Source: Candidatus Rifleibacteriota bacterium
GTDB lineage: Bacteria; Muiribacteriota; Ozemobacteria; Ozemobacterales; Ozemobacteraceae
Direction of reading: 5' to 3'
Length of the DNA: 64,000 nucleotides
NCBI GenBank assembly: GCA_015233565.1
Contig: JADFXM010000015.1
Location: 85,429-149,428 of the forward strand
A program made the translations under genes and the position numbers. Under the pieces are notes generated by a model, which searched no databases, was not told where the DNA came from, and saw only the letters and a list, made by a program, of their open reading frames with translations. Of the stretch, positions 50,877 to 59,606 are shown piece after piece (position 1 is the first letter of the stretch; every line of letters starts with the position of its first letter).

Positions 50877-52775
50877 CTAAATTTTAGAGATTTGCTGGTT
50901 GATAAGTTCCAGCAAGGGAGTTGCAATTGTTGGTGTTAATTGTGTGGCTACATTTGTTTTAATAGTTTGGAGCAGGTTTTTGCCCAAAGACAAATTTACG
51001 TTTTCAATGTTCTCGAACAACTGCGAATAAAGGGACAAAAGGACAGTCTTTTGGGTTGCGGTTTTTTTTGGATCGATGAACGAGGTTTCCGTTAAATTAT
51101 TGATCATTGCATGCATTTTTCCCCATCCTAAGTCGATAATTATGGGCCGGACAAGCATCAATTCACCTATGATTTGAGTCATTCCCTTAACCTGGGAATG
51201 GAATAAATTGGGGTCAAAAACTCCTAACTGAGCAATGGTTTGGGTTTGTGAACCGGGCCAGTTTCCGGCCAATCCAATTCCTGGTTTCTTCGGCTCAAGA
51301 GTATTCCCGATCATCATTGGAGTTCTTACTTTCGACATGTATCCACCATTTACACCAGGTTCATTGGCTCCATTACTTCGTATGGTGACTCTTGGCCAGT
51401 TATTATCAATTACCGCCTTTGAAGCTATTTTGAGCAACCAAGGGTTATTGTTGTAAAGCCCTATGAAACTGGCTTCAACTCGTCCCGAGAGCCTATAATC
51501 ATTTCCTCCGGCCCCGGTTTCAATGGTCTCAAGAGCTCCCAGATGCTCAATTCCGACTGTGGCAAGAACTTTTTTAACATGATCAGAGTGATGTAACGGT
51601 CCAAAGTAACTGAATTCAGGCCATTTACTCTCGCCCCCTGGCATGAAGTGTCTGCAATCGAGATAGACCATCAGGGTTCTTGGCCTCTCAGATTGAGGGA
51701 TGTTCTTGAAATAATTAATTATCCCCAGGATACCTAAAGCTCCGTTTTCTTCAACTAAGGACATGCCATCAGTATGGCTGCATAGTACAACCCATTCGTC
51801 ATTTTCAGATCCATAATTTTTTCCGGGTAAAAATCCATAAAACCCTTTTCCCACGCTTGGTACAAATTTCCCTCTAAGCTTCAAATTAGCTGTCCTACCG
51901 GCTTTTGCGTCTGCAATAACTTTGATTCCGGCAACTCGATCAAGCGTAAGGGTGGGGCAGTTTACGTAAGCTGACTTCGGTTGTTTGTCAGAAGTGTATA
52001 CACTGCGTTGAGTGAGTCCTTTTGCACCACCAGGCGAAATATCATAAACTACCACCATCCCGGCAGCTTTTGCCCTGATTCCGATGGCTGCATATTTTGA
52101 AATCTGTATCCAATTCCATCTATAGTAATAGGAAGTGGTTATGCAAGGGGGTACATTTTGCCATAATGGCCAGAAAGGAGGGGACTCATTTCGCCATAGA
52201 AAATCAGAAATGACAAAACTTTCCATGTACGCGTTTGAAAATGGTGGCGATGGAATTTTTTCCATGAGGAAAACAAGTATTTTTCCTTGAATTTCTGCAT
52301 CATTTGGTGGAGACTCATCATCATAATAAATCATCGGGGCGCTAATACCTTCAGCGGGAGTTGATCCGGAAGTCATTCCATAACCGGCAACCTGTACAGC
52401 TTCCCCGTCAGAAACTAATTCCTCTACACCCGGAGATGCGATGGGAAAATCATCTACGGAATAAAAATCATATGGCATATCAATATGTTCTACATCAATA
52501 ATTCCGGCAGCTTTGAACAATGGTTCAATATACCCCATGTAATTTGTCCAGCCTGGGCTTCCTGCGTAGGTCGGACCAAAAGAAGCTTTGACTTTATTCC
52601 AATCCTGGCATTGTTGGAAAGTAATCGTGTATTCCGGGTTAACATTTTTTAGCGAAAATGCATAAGTGTTCGAACCTGGAATGCAATCCTGTCCTGCACA
52701 ATTATTCAGGCTCAGGGCGAAAACTGTAAGCAGCGGAAATAATTTAATAAATTTTTTGAAAAATAACTTTGTCAT
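50877..52775 (-). CDS. Exported M28-like protein with divergent active site
   Basis: 632 residues from ATG 52775. The signal sequence (FIKLFPLLTVFALSLNNCAGQD) ends in a Cys, so it may be a lipoprotein, although the lipobox is weak. An insert resembling a PA domain lies at about 160-300. The peptidase-like core has VVLCSHTDGMSLVEENGALGILGI (near 332-355) and LMVYLDCRHFMPGG. Normal M28 zinc peptidases have an Asp ligand and an EE pair; here EEN and CRH occupy those places. This resembles a subfamily with SHTDG...EENG...HF motifs that I recall from other phyla. Catalysis is therefore uncertain. Confidence 0.7.
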   Translation of the reverse strand: MTKLFFKKFIKLFPLLTVFALSLNNCAGQDCIPGSNTYAFSLKNVNPEYTITFQQCQDWNKVKASFGPTYAGSPGWTNYMGYIEPLFKAAGIIDVEHIDMPYDFYSVDDFPIASPGVEELVSDGEAVQVAGYGMTSGSTPAEGISAPMIYYDDESPPNDAEIQGKILVFLMEKIPSPPFSNAYMESFVISDFLWRNESPPFWPLWQNVPPCITTSYYYRWNWIQISKYAAIGIRAKAAGMVVVYDISPGGAKGLTQRSVYTSDKQPKSAYVNCPTLTLDRVAGIKVIADAKAGRTANLKLRGKFVPSVGKGFYGFLPGKNYGSENDEWVVLCSHTDGMSLVEENGALGILGIINYFKNIPQSERPRTLMVYLDCRHFMPGGESKWPEFSYFGPLHHSDHVKKVLATVGIEHLGALETIETGAGGNDYRLSGRVEASFIGLYNNNPWLLKIASKAVIDNNWPRVTIRSNGANEPGVNGGYMSKVRTPMMIGNTLEPKKPGIGLAGNWPGSQTQTIAQLGVFDPNLFHSQVKGMTQIIGELMLVRPIIIDLGWGKMHAMINNLTETSFIDPKKTATQKTVLLSLYSQLFENIENVNLSLGKNLLQTIKTNVATQLTPTIATPLLELINQQISKI

Positions 52776-52827
52776 TTTGGTAATCCTGGATTCCAGTGCC
52801 AAGGGTAAATTTAACTTCCTTACGAAA

Positions 52828-53526
52828 TTAACGGAATCTCCATTCGCGGATTTTCACTTTTGGAGCCTTAATTGAATTTTTCAGATTAATAGAACAAGTT
52901 CCTAAAATTTTCGGAAAAATGCCAAATTCATGAAAAATAAATTCCTCAGTATTCATTGGGTGCTTAATGTCTACTATTGGCTTGGAATCGAGAATTTCAA
53001 AAGAGCCTTCAATGTCACCCAATCCGGCAATACCAACTCCTGAAGTTTTCAGGTAAGCTTCTTTTCTGGTCCAGCAGCGGAAGAAAGCAGTTGCTTTTTC
53101 CTTTTCAGGAAAAGAATCCCAGCTTCTAAATTCCTTTTCGGAAAAAAACCTTTTAACGAGTGGAGCGAGTTCTATCTTCCTATCGATATTTTCAATGTCA
53201 ATTCCCAATTCGAAATCTGTCGAAACTGCTGCACAAAAAAAGTTTTCTGTATGCGAAACGTTGAATTTAAGTGGTTCCTGGATTCTGGGTTTTCCGTTTG
53301 AGTCATTCATAAAAACAATCTCTTGCGGAGCCACAGACAGATAATCCGATAAAATAACTCTCAATAAACCTCGAAAAAATAAAAATCTCTCTGCCAAAAC
53401 AGGAATACGGTAATTTTCAAGTCTGATCAATTCATCTTTGGACAAAAAGCCCCTAAAATTCAGAGTTGAGGAGCAATTTTCCCCTAGGTGGGCAAGCCAG
53501 ATTTCAACCGTATTTTTTTTTATCAT
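52828..53526 (-). CDS. Sfp-type 4'-phosphopantetheinyl transferase
   Basis: 232 residues, the larger Sfp class. Motifs: FNVSHTENFFCAAVS, the magnesium site GIDIENIDRK, and FFRCWTRKEAYLKTSGVGI (WxxKEAxxK). It moves phosphopantetheine from CoA to carrier-protein serines. It is likely to activate the ACPs of the Pfa-type synthase whose ketosynthase lies at the window's left end; its immediate upstream neighbour is PfaD-like. The 142-bp repeat copy C begins 3 bp upstream of the ATG. Confidence 0.92.
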   Translation of the reverse strand: MIKKNTVEIWLAHLGENCSSTLNFRGFLSKDELIRLENYRIPVLAERFLFFRGLLRVILSDYLSVAPQEIVFMNDSNGKPRIQEPLKFNVSHTENFFCAAVSTDFELGIDIENIDRKIELAPLVKRFFSEKEFRSWDSFPEKEKATAFFRCWTRKEAYLKTSGVGIAGLGDIEGSFEILDSKPIVDIKHPMNTEEFIFHEFGIFPKILGTCSINLKNSIKAPKVKIREWRFR

Positions 53527-53529
53527 AGG

Positions 53530-53672
53530 TCTAATGTTCCATTTAAACTTCTCTTTTTAAGTCGCTCAAAGTTGGATTTAATAGTACTTGGCTCCCTTTC
53601 AAAGTGATTTTCTTTGAACCGAGTTGATTAGCATCATGTGTAGTTTTAAAGAGGTTAAGTGGGGTTGTAAAG
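53530..53672 (+). repeat. 142-bp dispersed repeat, copy C
   Basis: Aligned with copies A and B; starts TCTAATGTTCCATTTAAACT and ends GGTTAAGTGGGGTTGTAAAG. It occupies most of the gap between the PfaD-like and phosphopantetheinyl transferase genes. Confidence 0.85.
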
Positions 53673-53751
53673 ATAGGTTCAAATTATCAAAAGGATTTCT
53701 CGCCATATTGTTTGAAATATTCTCGGTTTGTCAAACTTCTTTTTCAGTAAA

Positions 53752-55392
53752 TTAACCGCAGTGTTTCTTTATTTCATCAATGTTGAGCGGTCTGAAATTA
53801 CACATTTCTTGCGGAAGAGTGATTCCCTGGAATTTCAGATTTTGAACACGCAATAAAACTGCAGCTCCAAATAAAAGATTCATTGCGACCTCGTTAACTT
53901 TACGGCCATTCGGTTTTTCCATAAAACTTCCGCGCGTCCATTCGTTAAAAGCTCCCATGGCGGGGCCACACCAAATCTGAAAGTCTATTCGCCGGGTTAG
54001 GTTCCCTTCAATTGCCCATCTGGGCGATTGTCCGAGGTACCATCTGAAAACAAGTGCCATTTTGTGTTTTGGATCGCGTTCGGCTTTTTCGATTTCTCTG
54101 GGGTCTCTTTTCCGGAAAAACTCTCGGGTTGTACACCAAATTTTTTCCAGCGAATCTTTAAAAACTGTTTTTTCCAGATTGCTCTTTTCGTTTTCCGGAA
54201 TCTCTTCTATCGATGAGTTGGTTTTGTACAAGTCGTAGAGTTTGGCGGCCCGCATGGGAAACATTGTACCCCTTTTAATCACTTGTACATTTACTCCCAT
54301 CTCGAACATATCACCGGCGGGAGCCATACACACATCAGCTTGTTCAGTGGCTGCCAGCATCTCCCTAACAAGGGGAGAGGTTCCTGATTCCTGGCAGGCT
54401 TGATTTACAGAGCCGGTCATCACATAAGTGGCACCCATTGAAAAGGCTGCCGCAAGTGATGTTGGTGTTGAAATTCCTCCGCCGAGTCCTACTCGGAGAG
54501 CAAATGGATAATTGAACTGTTTTTGCAGCCTGTCCTTAAGTGCCAAAATTGTTGGAAACAGGCAAATTGCAGGACGATTGTCGGTGTGTCCCCCGGAGTC
54601 TGCTTCAGCGGTGACATCCTGTGCCATAGGAATTTTTAAAGCGAGCTCAGCCTGTTTTGGAGTGATTTCCCCGGTTTTAATCAGTTCCTGTAAAAGTCTC
54701 TCAGGAGGAGGGGAGAAAAACTTGGTTGCAACCTCAATCCGTGAAATTTTTGCGATTATTCGGTTTGGAGTAATGATTCGGCCGTCATGAGCGAGACTGA
54801 TTCCATGGACTCTGTATTTTACCAGGGGAAGCGTAATACTCATGAACGCGGAGGCTTCAATCAAATTGATCCCTTTCTTGATGTACAATTTGGCAATGGC
54901 GTCTTCAAGGTCAGGGTCATTCGGGCTATGAATAAGGTTAAAACCAAACGGTAAATCGGGGATCGAATTCTGCAAACGTGCTATTGCATCCTCTATCCAA
55001 GAGAGCGATTGCCCTCCTGCACCCACAAAACCAAGCATTCCGCCCTCTGCTAACTTTTCGGAAATTTCGGGAGAGCTTATTCCATGTGCCATCGAACCAC
55101 CCAAATAAGGATATTTTAAACCATAATCTGAACAAAAACTGCTATCACCAAGTTTTTCCACTGAAAGTGGCGGACAATAAGCATACGAAGAAACTCCTAA
55201 ACTTTTATTCTGCTTATTTTTTTCTATTTCCTGGACAAAAAAATCACCATTTTTCTCTGAAATTTCAAATGGTTTATTGATCCTGAAAAGGAAGTTTTCC
55301 AAAAATTCCTCTTCACGAATCATTTTCCCTGTATTTAAATTCGAAAAACTTCTTTGTCTATTGTATTCTGGCAAATTATTGTCTAGAGTCAC
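53752..55392 (-). CDS. pfaD: PfaD-like enoyl reductase of a polyunsaturated fatty acid/polyketide synthase
   Basis: 546 residues from GTG 55392, chosen because AGGAG lies 6 bases upstream; an upstream GTG at 55446 has no site. The 2-nitropropane-dioxygenase/FMN TIM barrel is clear: DYGLKYPYLGGSMAHGISSPE, LGFVGAGGQSLSWIEDAIARL, FGFNLIHSPNDPDLED, the LRVGLGGGISTPTSLAAAFSMGA phosphate-binding loops and VMTGSVNQACQESG. The C-terminal 150 residues (REIEKAERDPKHKMALVFRWYLG, WCGPAMGAFNEWTRGSF) are the PfaD-specific extension. The family reduces enoyl-ACP during PUFA or polyketide chain building. It is the most specific marker that a Pfa-type synthase exists here. Confidence 0.9.
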   Translation of the reverse strand: MTLDNNLPEYNRQRSFSNLNTGKMIREEEFLENFLFRINKPFEISEKNGDFFVQEIEKNKQNKSLGVSSYAYCPPLSVEKLGDSSFCSDYGLKYPYLGGSMAHGISSPEISEKLAEGGMLGFVGAGGQSLSWIEDAIARLQNSIPDLPFGFNLIHSPNDPDLEDAIAKLYIKKGINLIEASAFMSITLPLVKYRVHGISLAHDGRIITPNRIIAKISRIEVATKFFSPPPERLLQELIKTGEITPKQAELALKIPMAQDVTAEADSGGHTDNRPAICLFPTILALKDRLQKQFNYPFALRVGLGGGISTPTSLAAAFSMGATYVMTGSVNQACQESGTSPLVREMLAATEQADVCMAPAGDMFEMGVNVQVIKRGTMFPMRAAKLYDLYKTNSSIEEIPENEKSNLEKTVFKDSLEKIWCTTREFFRKRDPREIEKAERDPKHKMALVFRWYLGQSPRWAIEGNLTRRIDFQIWCGPAMGAFNEWTRGSFMEKPNGRKVNEVAMNLLFGAAVLLRVQNLKFQGITLPQEMCNFRPLNIDEIKKHCG

Positions 55393-55841
55393 AAAAAATC
55401 TCCTGGGAATATAAATTGAATGGGAACAATATATAGTCCTCGGCACTGTTTTTCAAGAAAATGATTGGCTCGAATGTTAAAATAAAACTCCAGGGCAGGA
55501 TTTTATAGTTCCACTAAAACTTTCGCTGAAGTTTTTGAGTGTTTTTTATTCAGCGAAAAAGAGCAAAAATTCTTGCGTTCCAAGACTACTGAAACGCAAG
55601 TGAAGAAAATTTGAAAAAAAATAATTTTTTACAGTGTTTGTTTTGAATTGCATGGTTAATTGCCAATGCCAATATTAATTTGCTCTTTGTTGCTGTTTTT
55701 TATTTAGTAAAGTTGAATTGTTAGGATAATAATGTTAAATTTTAAAAACTAGGTTTGAATTTTTCTTGTTCCAGGACAACTTCGCGATGCTGCTTATAAC
55801 CAAGAAGGCCGACACGGAACATTGAAAGTATGGAGTGAAAA
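55393..55841. other. Divergent region with two hairpins, between PfaD and the chemosensory operon
   Basis: TTTCGCTGAA (55521-55530) pairs with TTCAGCGAAA (55549-55558), and CTTGCGTT (55572-55579) pairs with AACGCAAG (55593-55600). Neither is followed by a clear T-run. They stand 240-320 bp upstream of the STAS gene and 130-210 bp upstream of pfaD, so they could be in either leader. The rest is AT-rich. Confidence 0.45.
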
Positions 55842-56201
55842 ATGGAATATTCCTTTAAGAAAATTGAAGACCCTTCCAGCAAGACCGGGGATTCCTGGAA
55901 ACTGGAATTCACGGGTGAACTTGTTCTTTCCCAGGCCAACGAGATTAAAAAGATATTGCTCGAAGCCCTTGGAAAATACGAAAATCTGGTTATTGACCTT
56001 TCCCAAGTTTCAGCGCTGGATGTTTCTTTTCTGCAGCTTCTATGTTCAATGCATAAATCAGCGATTAAAGCCGGGAAAATAGTGAAATTGGATTCCAAAA
56101 TGTCCCAAATTGTCCGTGAGGTTATTAGCCTTGCCGGTTTCGAAAGGACTACTGGCTGTTCCCGTGAAACCGGTGATACATGCATGTGGATAATAGGTTA
56201 A
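55842..56201 (+). CDS. STAS-domain protein (anti-sigma-factor-antagonist type)
   Basis: 119 residues. SpoIIAA/MlaB-like STAS fold: GELVLSQANEIKKILLEAL, NLVIDLSQVSALDVSFLQLLCSMHKSAIKAGKIVKL. The SALDVS stretch corresponds to the phosphorylatable loop (Ser/Asp). It leads an operon with cheY, cheA and a CheR-like gene, so it may act as a partner-switch element of the chemosensory system, or in lipid transport if MlaB-like. Gap of 4 bp to cheY. Confidence 0.85.
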   Translation: MEYSFKKIEDPSSKTGDSWKLEFTGELVLSQANEIKKILLEALGKYENLVIDLSQVSALDVSFLQLLCSMHKSAIKAGKIVKLDSKMSQIVREVISLAGFERTTGCSRETGDTCMWIIG

Positions 56202-56205
56202 ACCC

Positions 56206-56574
56206 ATGGGAAAAAAAATATTGTTCGCTGACGATTCCTCCAGTATGAGGAATATGGTTACCCATATATTGAGTTCCGCTGGACACGAGGTTGTCGATGC
56301 TGTTGACGGTGAAGATGCCACAAATAAGCTGGAGGCTTCACCTTTTGACATGGTGATCACAGATCTGAACATGCCAAATGTTAATGGAATCGAATTTATC
56401 AGAAAAGCCCGCGGAATGACCAACGGAAAATTTATTCCTATCGTTATGCTAACCACTGAATCTCAGCAAGAGAGAAAAATGGAAGGGAAAGCTGCAGGTG
56501 CAACAGGGTGGATCGTTAAACCTTTCAGACCGGATCAATTACTTGCTGTGGTGAAAAAGGTTCTTGGATGTTAG
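56206..56574 (+). CDS. cheY: CheY-like response regulator, paired with full CheA
   Basis: 122 residues. FADDSSSMRNMVTHIL, phospho-Asp in MVITDLNMPNVNG, TTESQQERKMEGKAAGATGWIVKPF with Lys. Paralogue of the CheY at 31.5 kb. It overlaps the cheA start by 7 bases (GGATGTTAG), the same as the other pair. Confidence 0.93.
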   Translation: MGKKILFADDSSSMRNMVTHILSSAGHEVVDAVDGEDATNKLEASPFDMVITDLNMPNVNGIEFIRKARGMTNGKFIPIVMLTTESQQERKMEGKAAGATGWIVKPFRPDQLLAVVKKVLGC

Positions 56575-58772
56575 ACGAATACAGAAAAGCGTTTAGGGAA
56601 GAAGCTTTTGAGCTTCTGGGAAATCTTGAAGATTCGTTGATGGCCCTCGAAGAATCTCCTAAAGAGCCTGAAGTGATCGGAAAAGTTTTTCGGATTATGC
56701 ATACTATTAAAGGGTCCAGCGCAATGTTTGGTTTCGATGAAGTTTGCGCATTTACTCACGAATTTGAAGCAGTTTATGAATTGCTCCGGAAAGGCCAAGT
56801 GACAGTTTCCCACGAACTTATCGAGGTGTCCCTGGCTGCCAGAGATTTAATCCGGGATATGATCGAATCAGCGTTCGGTGAAGCGGAAACCGTAGATGAA
56901 ATTCGAAAAGCAGATATAGTTGCAGAGATAAGCAAGATAATTTCTTCCGGTTCAGCCACTTCGATTCTTGTGCCACAGGTTGAACAACCTGTCGAAAAAA
57001 TAGAGTCTCCTCCTTTTCCCACCGTATCTCTGCCGCTTTCCGAACCTACAATTGTTGAAACAAAAGAACTATCGATTCCAACAGACAAAATAGCGGCTGA
57101 AGGCGAAAAAATTAGCGTTAGGATAATTTTTAAGCCGTTTAAAGAGATTTTCTCCCGCGGAATAAATCCGATTTTTCTAATTCGCGAACTTTCAGAATTA
57201 GGGGAATGTATTTCTCTTGCAAACTCGGAAGAAATTCCTCCGCTTGAAGAGATTGATCCAGAGCTTTCATACCTTCGCTGGGATATAGTTTTACATACAA
57301 AAAAAACTGTCAACCTTGTTAGAGACGTATTTATTTTCGTCGAATCCGATTCAGAGTTGAAAATTTCAAGAATCGATGACGATATCCCTCTCGATGGAAC
57401 GAGCGGTTACAAAAAACTTGGAGAAATCCTGGTTGAACGTGGAGACCTGAAAAAAGAAGAACTTTTTAAGGTTCTCAATGAAAAAAAGAAAATTGGGGAA
57501 GCTCTTATTGAAGCGGGTGCCACTGACCCGGGAAAAGTTGAAGCTGCACTACTTGAACAAAAGCACCTTGAAGATTTGAAAAAAAAGAAAGCAGCTGCTG
57601 AAGCGCAACAGAGCATAAGGGTTGCTTCCGAAAGACTCGATAATCTTGTTAATCTCATCGGAGAATTGGTGACCGTTCAGGCCCGTTTAAGCCAGACAGC
57701 GGCAAACAGGGATGACGCAGATTTGCTCTCCATTTCAGAAATTGTCGAAAGATTGACCGGAGATTTGCGAGAAAGTGCTTTGAACATTCGAATGCTCCCA
57801 ATCGGAACGACTTTCTCCAAATTTAAACGACTTGTCCGGGATCTGATGAACGAACTTGGTAAAGACGTTGAGCTTTTAACCGAGGGTGCGGAGACTGAAT
57901 TGGACAAAACAGTAATCGAAAAACTGGGTGATCCGCTAATTCATTTGATTCGCAATGCTGTCGACCATGGGATCGAAAACCCCGAAGAAAGACAAAAAGC
58001 CGGAAAGCCCAAACACGGAAGAGTTGTCTTATCCGCGATGCATTCCGGAGCACATGTAATTATTGAAATTCGTGATGATGGGAAAGGGCTTGACCCTCTT
58101 CAAATAAAAAATGCAGCAATCGAGCGAGGTTTAATCCCAACAAATGCTGAATTAACAGATAGAGAGGCTTTTGCGTTTCTTTTCCTCCCAGGGTTTACTA
58201 CGGCAAAAGAAATTTCCAAAATTTCCGGAAGAGGCGTTGGTCTCGATGTAGTCAAAAGATCGGTAGATGAACTACGCGGAAATGTTGTCATGGAAAGCCA
58301 ACAGGGCCATGGAACCAATATCAAAATTACATTGCCTCTTACTCTGGCAATCATTGATGGCCTTTTGGTGAAGATTGAGGATCGATTTTTCGTGATTCCA
58401 TTATCTACAGTTCACGAATGTATCGAACTTACCAGGGAAGGGGTCACCCGTGGAAACGGAAAAGATGTTATCGTTGTTCGTGGTGAGATGATCCCGTATA
58501 TCATCCTTCGCAAAAAGTTCGCGATTGAAGGAAAACGCCCCGATATTGAACAGGTTGTTGTTACCGAATCTGAGGGTCACCGCGTTGGATTGGTTGTCGA
58601 TCACGTGATTGGTGAACATCAAACAGTTATAAAATCTCTCGGAAAATTTTACAGGGATGTTGCAGACCTGTCAGGTGCCACCATCCTCGGTGATGGTTCG
58701 GTTGCCCTGATTGTTGATGTTCAAAAAATCAGACGTTCGGCTGAAAAAGAAATTAATCTGCAAATGAGCTAG
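56568..58772 (+). CDS. cheA: Chemotaxis histidine kinase
   Basis: 734 residues. Hpt with His45 (FRIMHTIKGSSAMFGF), a P2-like domain (RIIFKPFKEIFSRGINPIFLIREL) near 185-290, a short RLGEILVERGDLKKEEL-like domain, then dimerisation (ASERLDNLVNLIGELVTVQARL, about 350), kinase with LIHLIRNAVDHGIENPEER (N box, about 458), IRDDGKGLDP, GRGVGLDVVKRSV, and a C-terminal CheW-like domain (IDGLLVKIEDRFFVIPLSTVHECIEL). No C-terminal receiver. It phosphorylates CheY when coupled by CheW to receptors such as the poly-HAMP protein nearby. Confidence 0.95.
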   Translation: MLDEYRKAFREEAFELLGNLEDSLMALEESPKEPEVIGKVFRIMHTIKGSSAMFGFDEVCAFTHEFEAVYELLRKGQVTVSHELIEVSLAARDLIRDMIESAFGEAETVDEIRKADIVAEISKIISSGSATSILVPQVEQPVEKIESPPFPTVSLPLSEPTIVETKELSIPTDKIAAEGEKISVRIIFKPFKEIFSRGINPIFLIRELSELGECISLANSEEIPPLEEIDPELSYLRWDIVLHTKKTVNLVRDVFIFVESDSELKISRIDDDIPLDGTSGYKKLGEILVERGDLKKEELFKVLNEKKKIGEALIEAGATDPGKVEAALLEQKHLEDLKKKKAAAEAQQSIRVASERLDNLVNLIGELVTVQARLSQTAANRDDADLLSISEIVERLTGDLRESALNIRMLPIGTTFSKFKRLVRDLMNELGKDVELLTEGAETELDKTVIEKLGDPLIHLIRNAVDHGIENPEERQKAGKPKHGRVVLSAMHSGAHVIIEIRDDGKGLDPLQIKNAAIERGLIPTNAELTDREAFAFLFLPGFTTAKEISKISGRGVGLDVVKRSVDELRGNVVMESQQGHGTNIKITLPLTLAIIDGLLVKIEDRFFVIPLSTVHECIELTREGVTRGNGKDVIVVRGEMIPYIILRKKFAIEGKRPDIEQVVVTESEGHRVGLVVDHVIGEHQTVIKSLGKFYRDVADLSGATILGDGSVALIVDVQKIRRSAEKEINLQMS

Positions 58773-59003
58773 TGCTGGTGCTCGCAATTTTGTTAAATTT
58801 TTTCATCGATGCGGAGTTTTGCACTTTGGCACCTGGCTATTTTAGAAAATTTGTTTAAAAGCCAGTGGCGGCAAATGATGTCCAAAAGGTAATTTTAAAA
58901 AATGTGCGAAAGTTTTTTCAATAAAAAACAAAGACTATTTCAGTCTGAACAGTTGTTTTGGTAAAATTGGACGTTATAAAAAATTTCAGAAAACGAGAAA
59001 ATA

Positions 59004-59606
59004 ATGGCATTCACTTTTTTCTTTAGAGACCTTCACACAATAGAATTAATGGTAAATCATGTTCTTCCTACTATAGCGGGCAGAAGCGTTGTCAGAATAT
59101 GGGATGCAGGTTGCGCAATGGGTCCCGAATTATATACAATAGCCATCGTTTTTTCAGAAAAAATGGGTTATTTCGGTTTCAAAAACTTGAAAATCGATGC
59201 TACTGATCTGGATGAAAACAACACTTTTGGTTCGATTGTCACAGCCGGAGTTTATCCTGCTGAAGAATTGTCAAGGATTCCCAGGGAAATTTTTAAAAAG
59301 TATTTCGAACCGGAAGGCACTCCAGGCCAATTCAGGATAATCGAATCCCTTCGGAATCGGATAAATTTTCGAAAGCACGACTTGCTTTCCCTGAATCCTA
59401 TAGGTTCTGAATATAGTTTAATTGTTTGTAAAAATGTTCTATTGCATTTCACCCATGAAGAAAGAATCAATGTTATTAAAATGTACTATGACTCTCTCGC
59501 TCCGGGTGGATATTTCGCCATGGAACAAACCCAGACCCTCCCAAGCGAACTTAGTTCCCTTTTTGAAAAGGTAGTTAGCGATGCTCAACTTTTCAAGAAA
59601 AAGTGA
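59004..59606 (+). CDS. CheR-like methyltransferase lacking its N-terminal domain
   Basis: 200 residues. The opening FTFFFRDLHTIELM matches the start of the CheR catalytic domain (TxFFRD), and the SAM site VRIWDAGCAMGPELYTIAI is present, with LIVCKNVLLHF and LAPGGYFAMEQTQ. The N-terminal four-helix domain that binds the receptor helix is absent. CheR methylates glutamates on chemoreceptors. The neighbours (cheA, cheW and the receptor) support a chemosensory role. The Cys in the GCAMGPE loop replaces the usual GCS/GEE variation. Confidence 0.82.
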   Translation: MAFTFFFRDLHTIELMVNHVLPTIAGRSVVRIWDAGCAMGPELYTIAIVFSEKMGYFGFKNLKIDATDLDENNTFGSIVTAGVYPAEELSRIPREIFKKYFEPEGTPGQFRIIESLRNRINFRKHDLLSLNPIGSEYSLIVCKNVLLHFTHEERINVIKMYYDSLAPGGYFAMEQTQTLPSELSSLFEKVVSDAQLFKKK

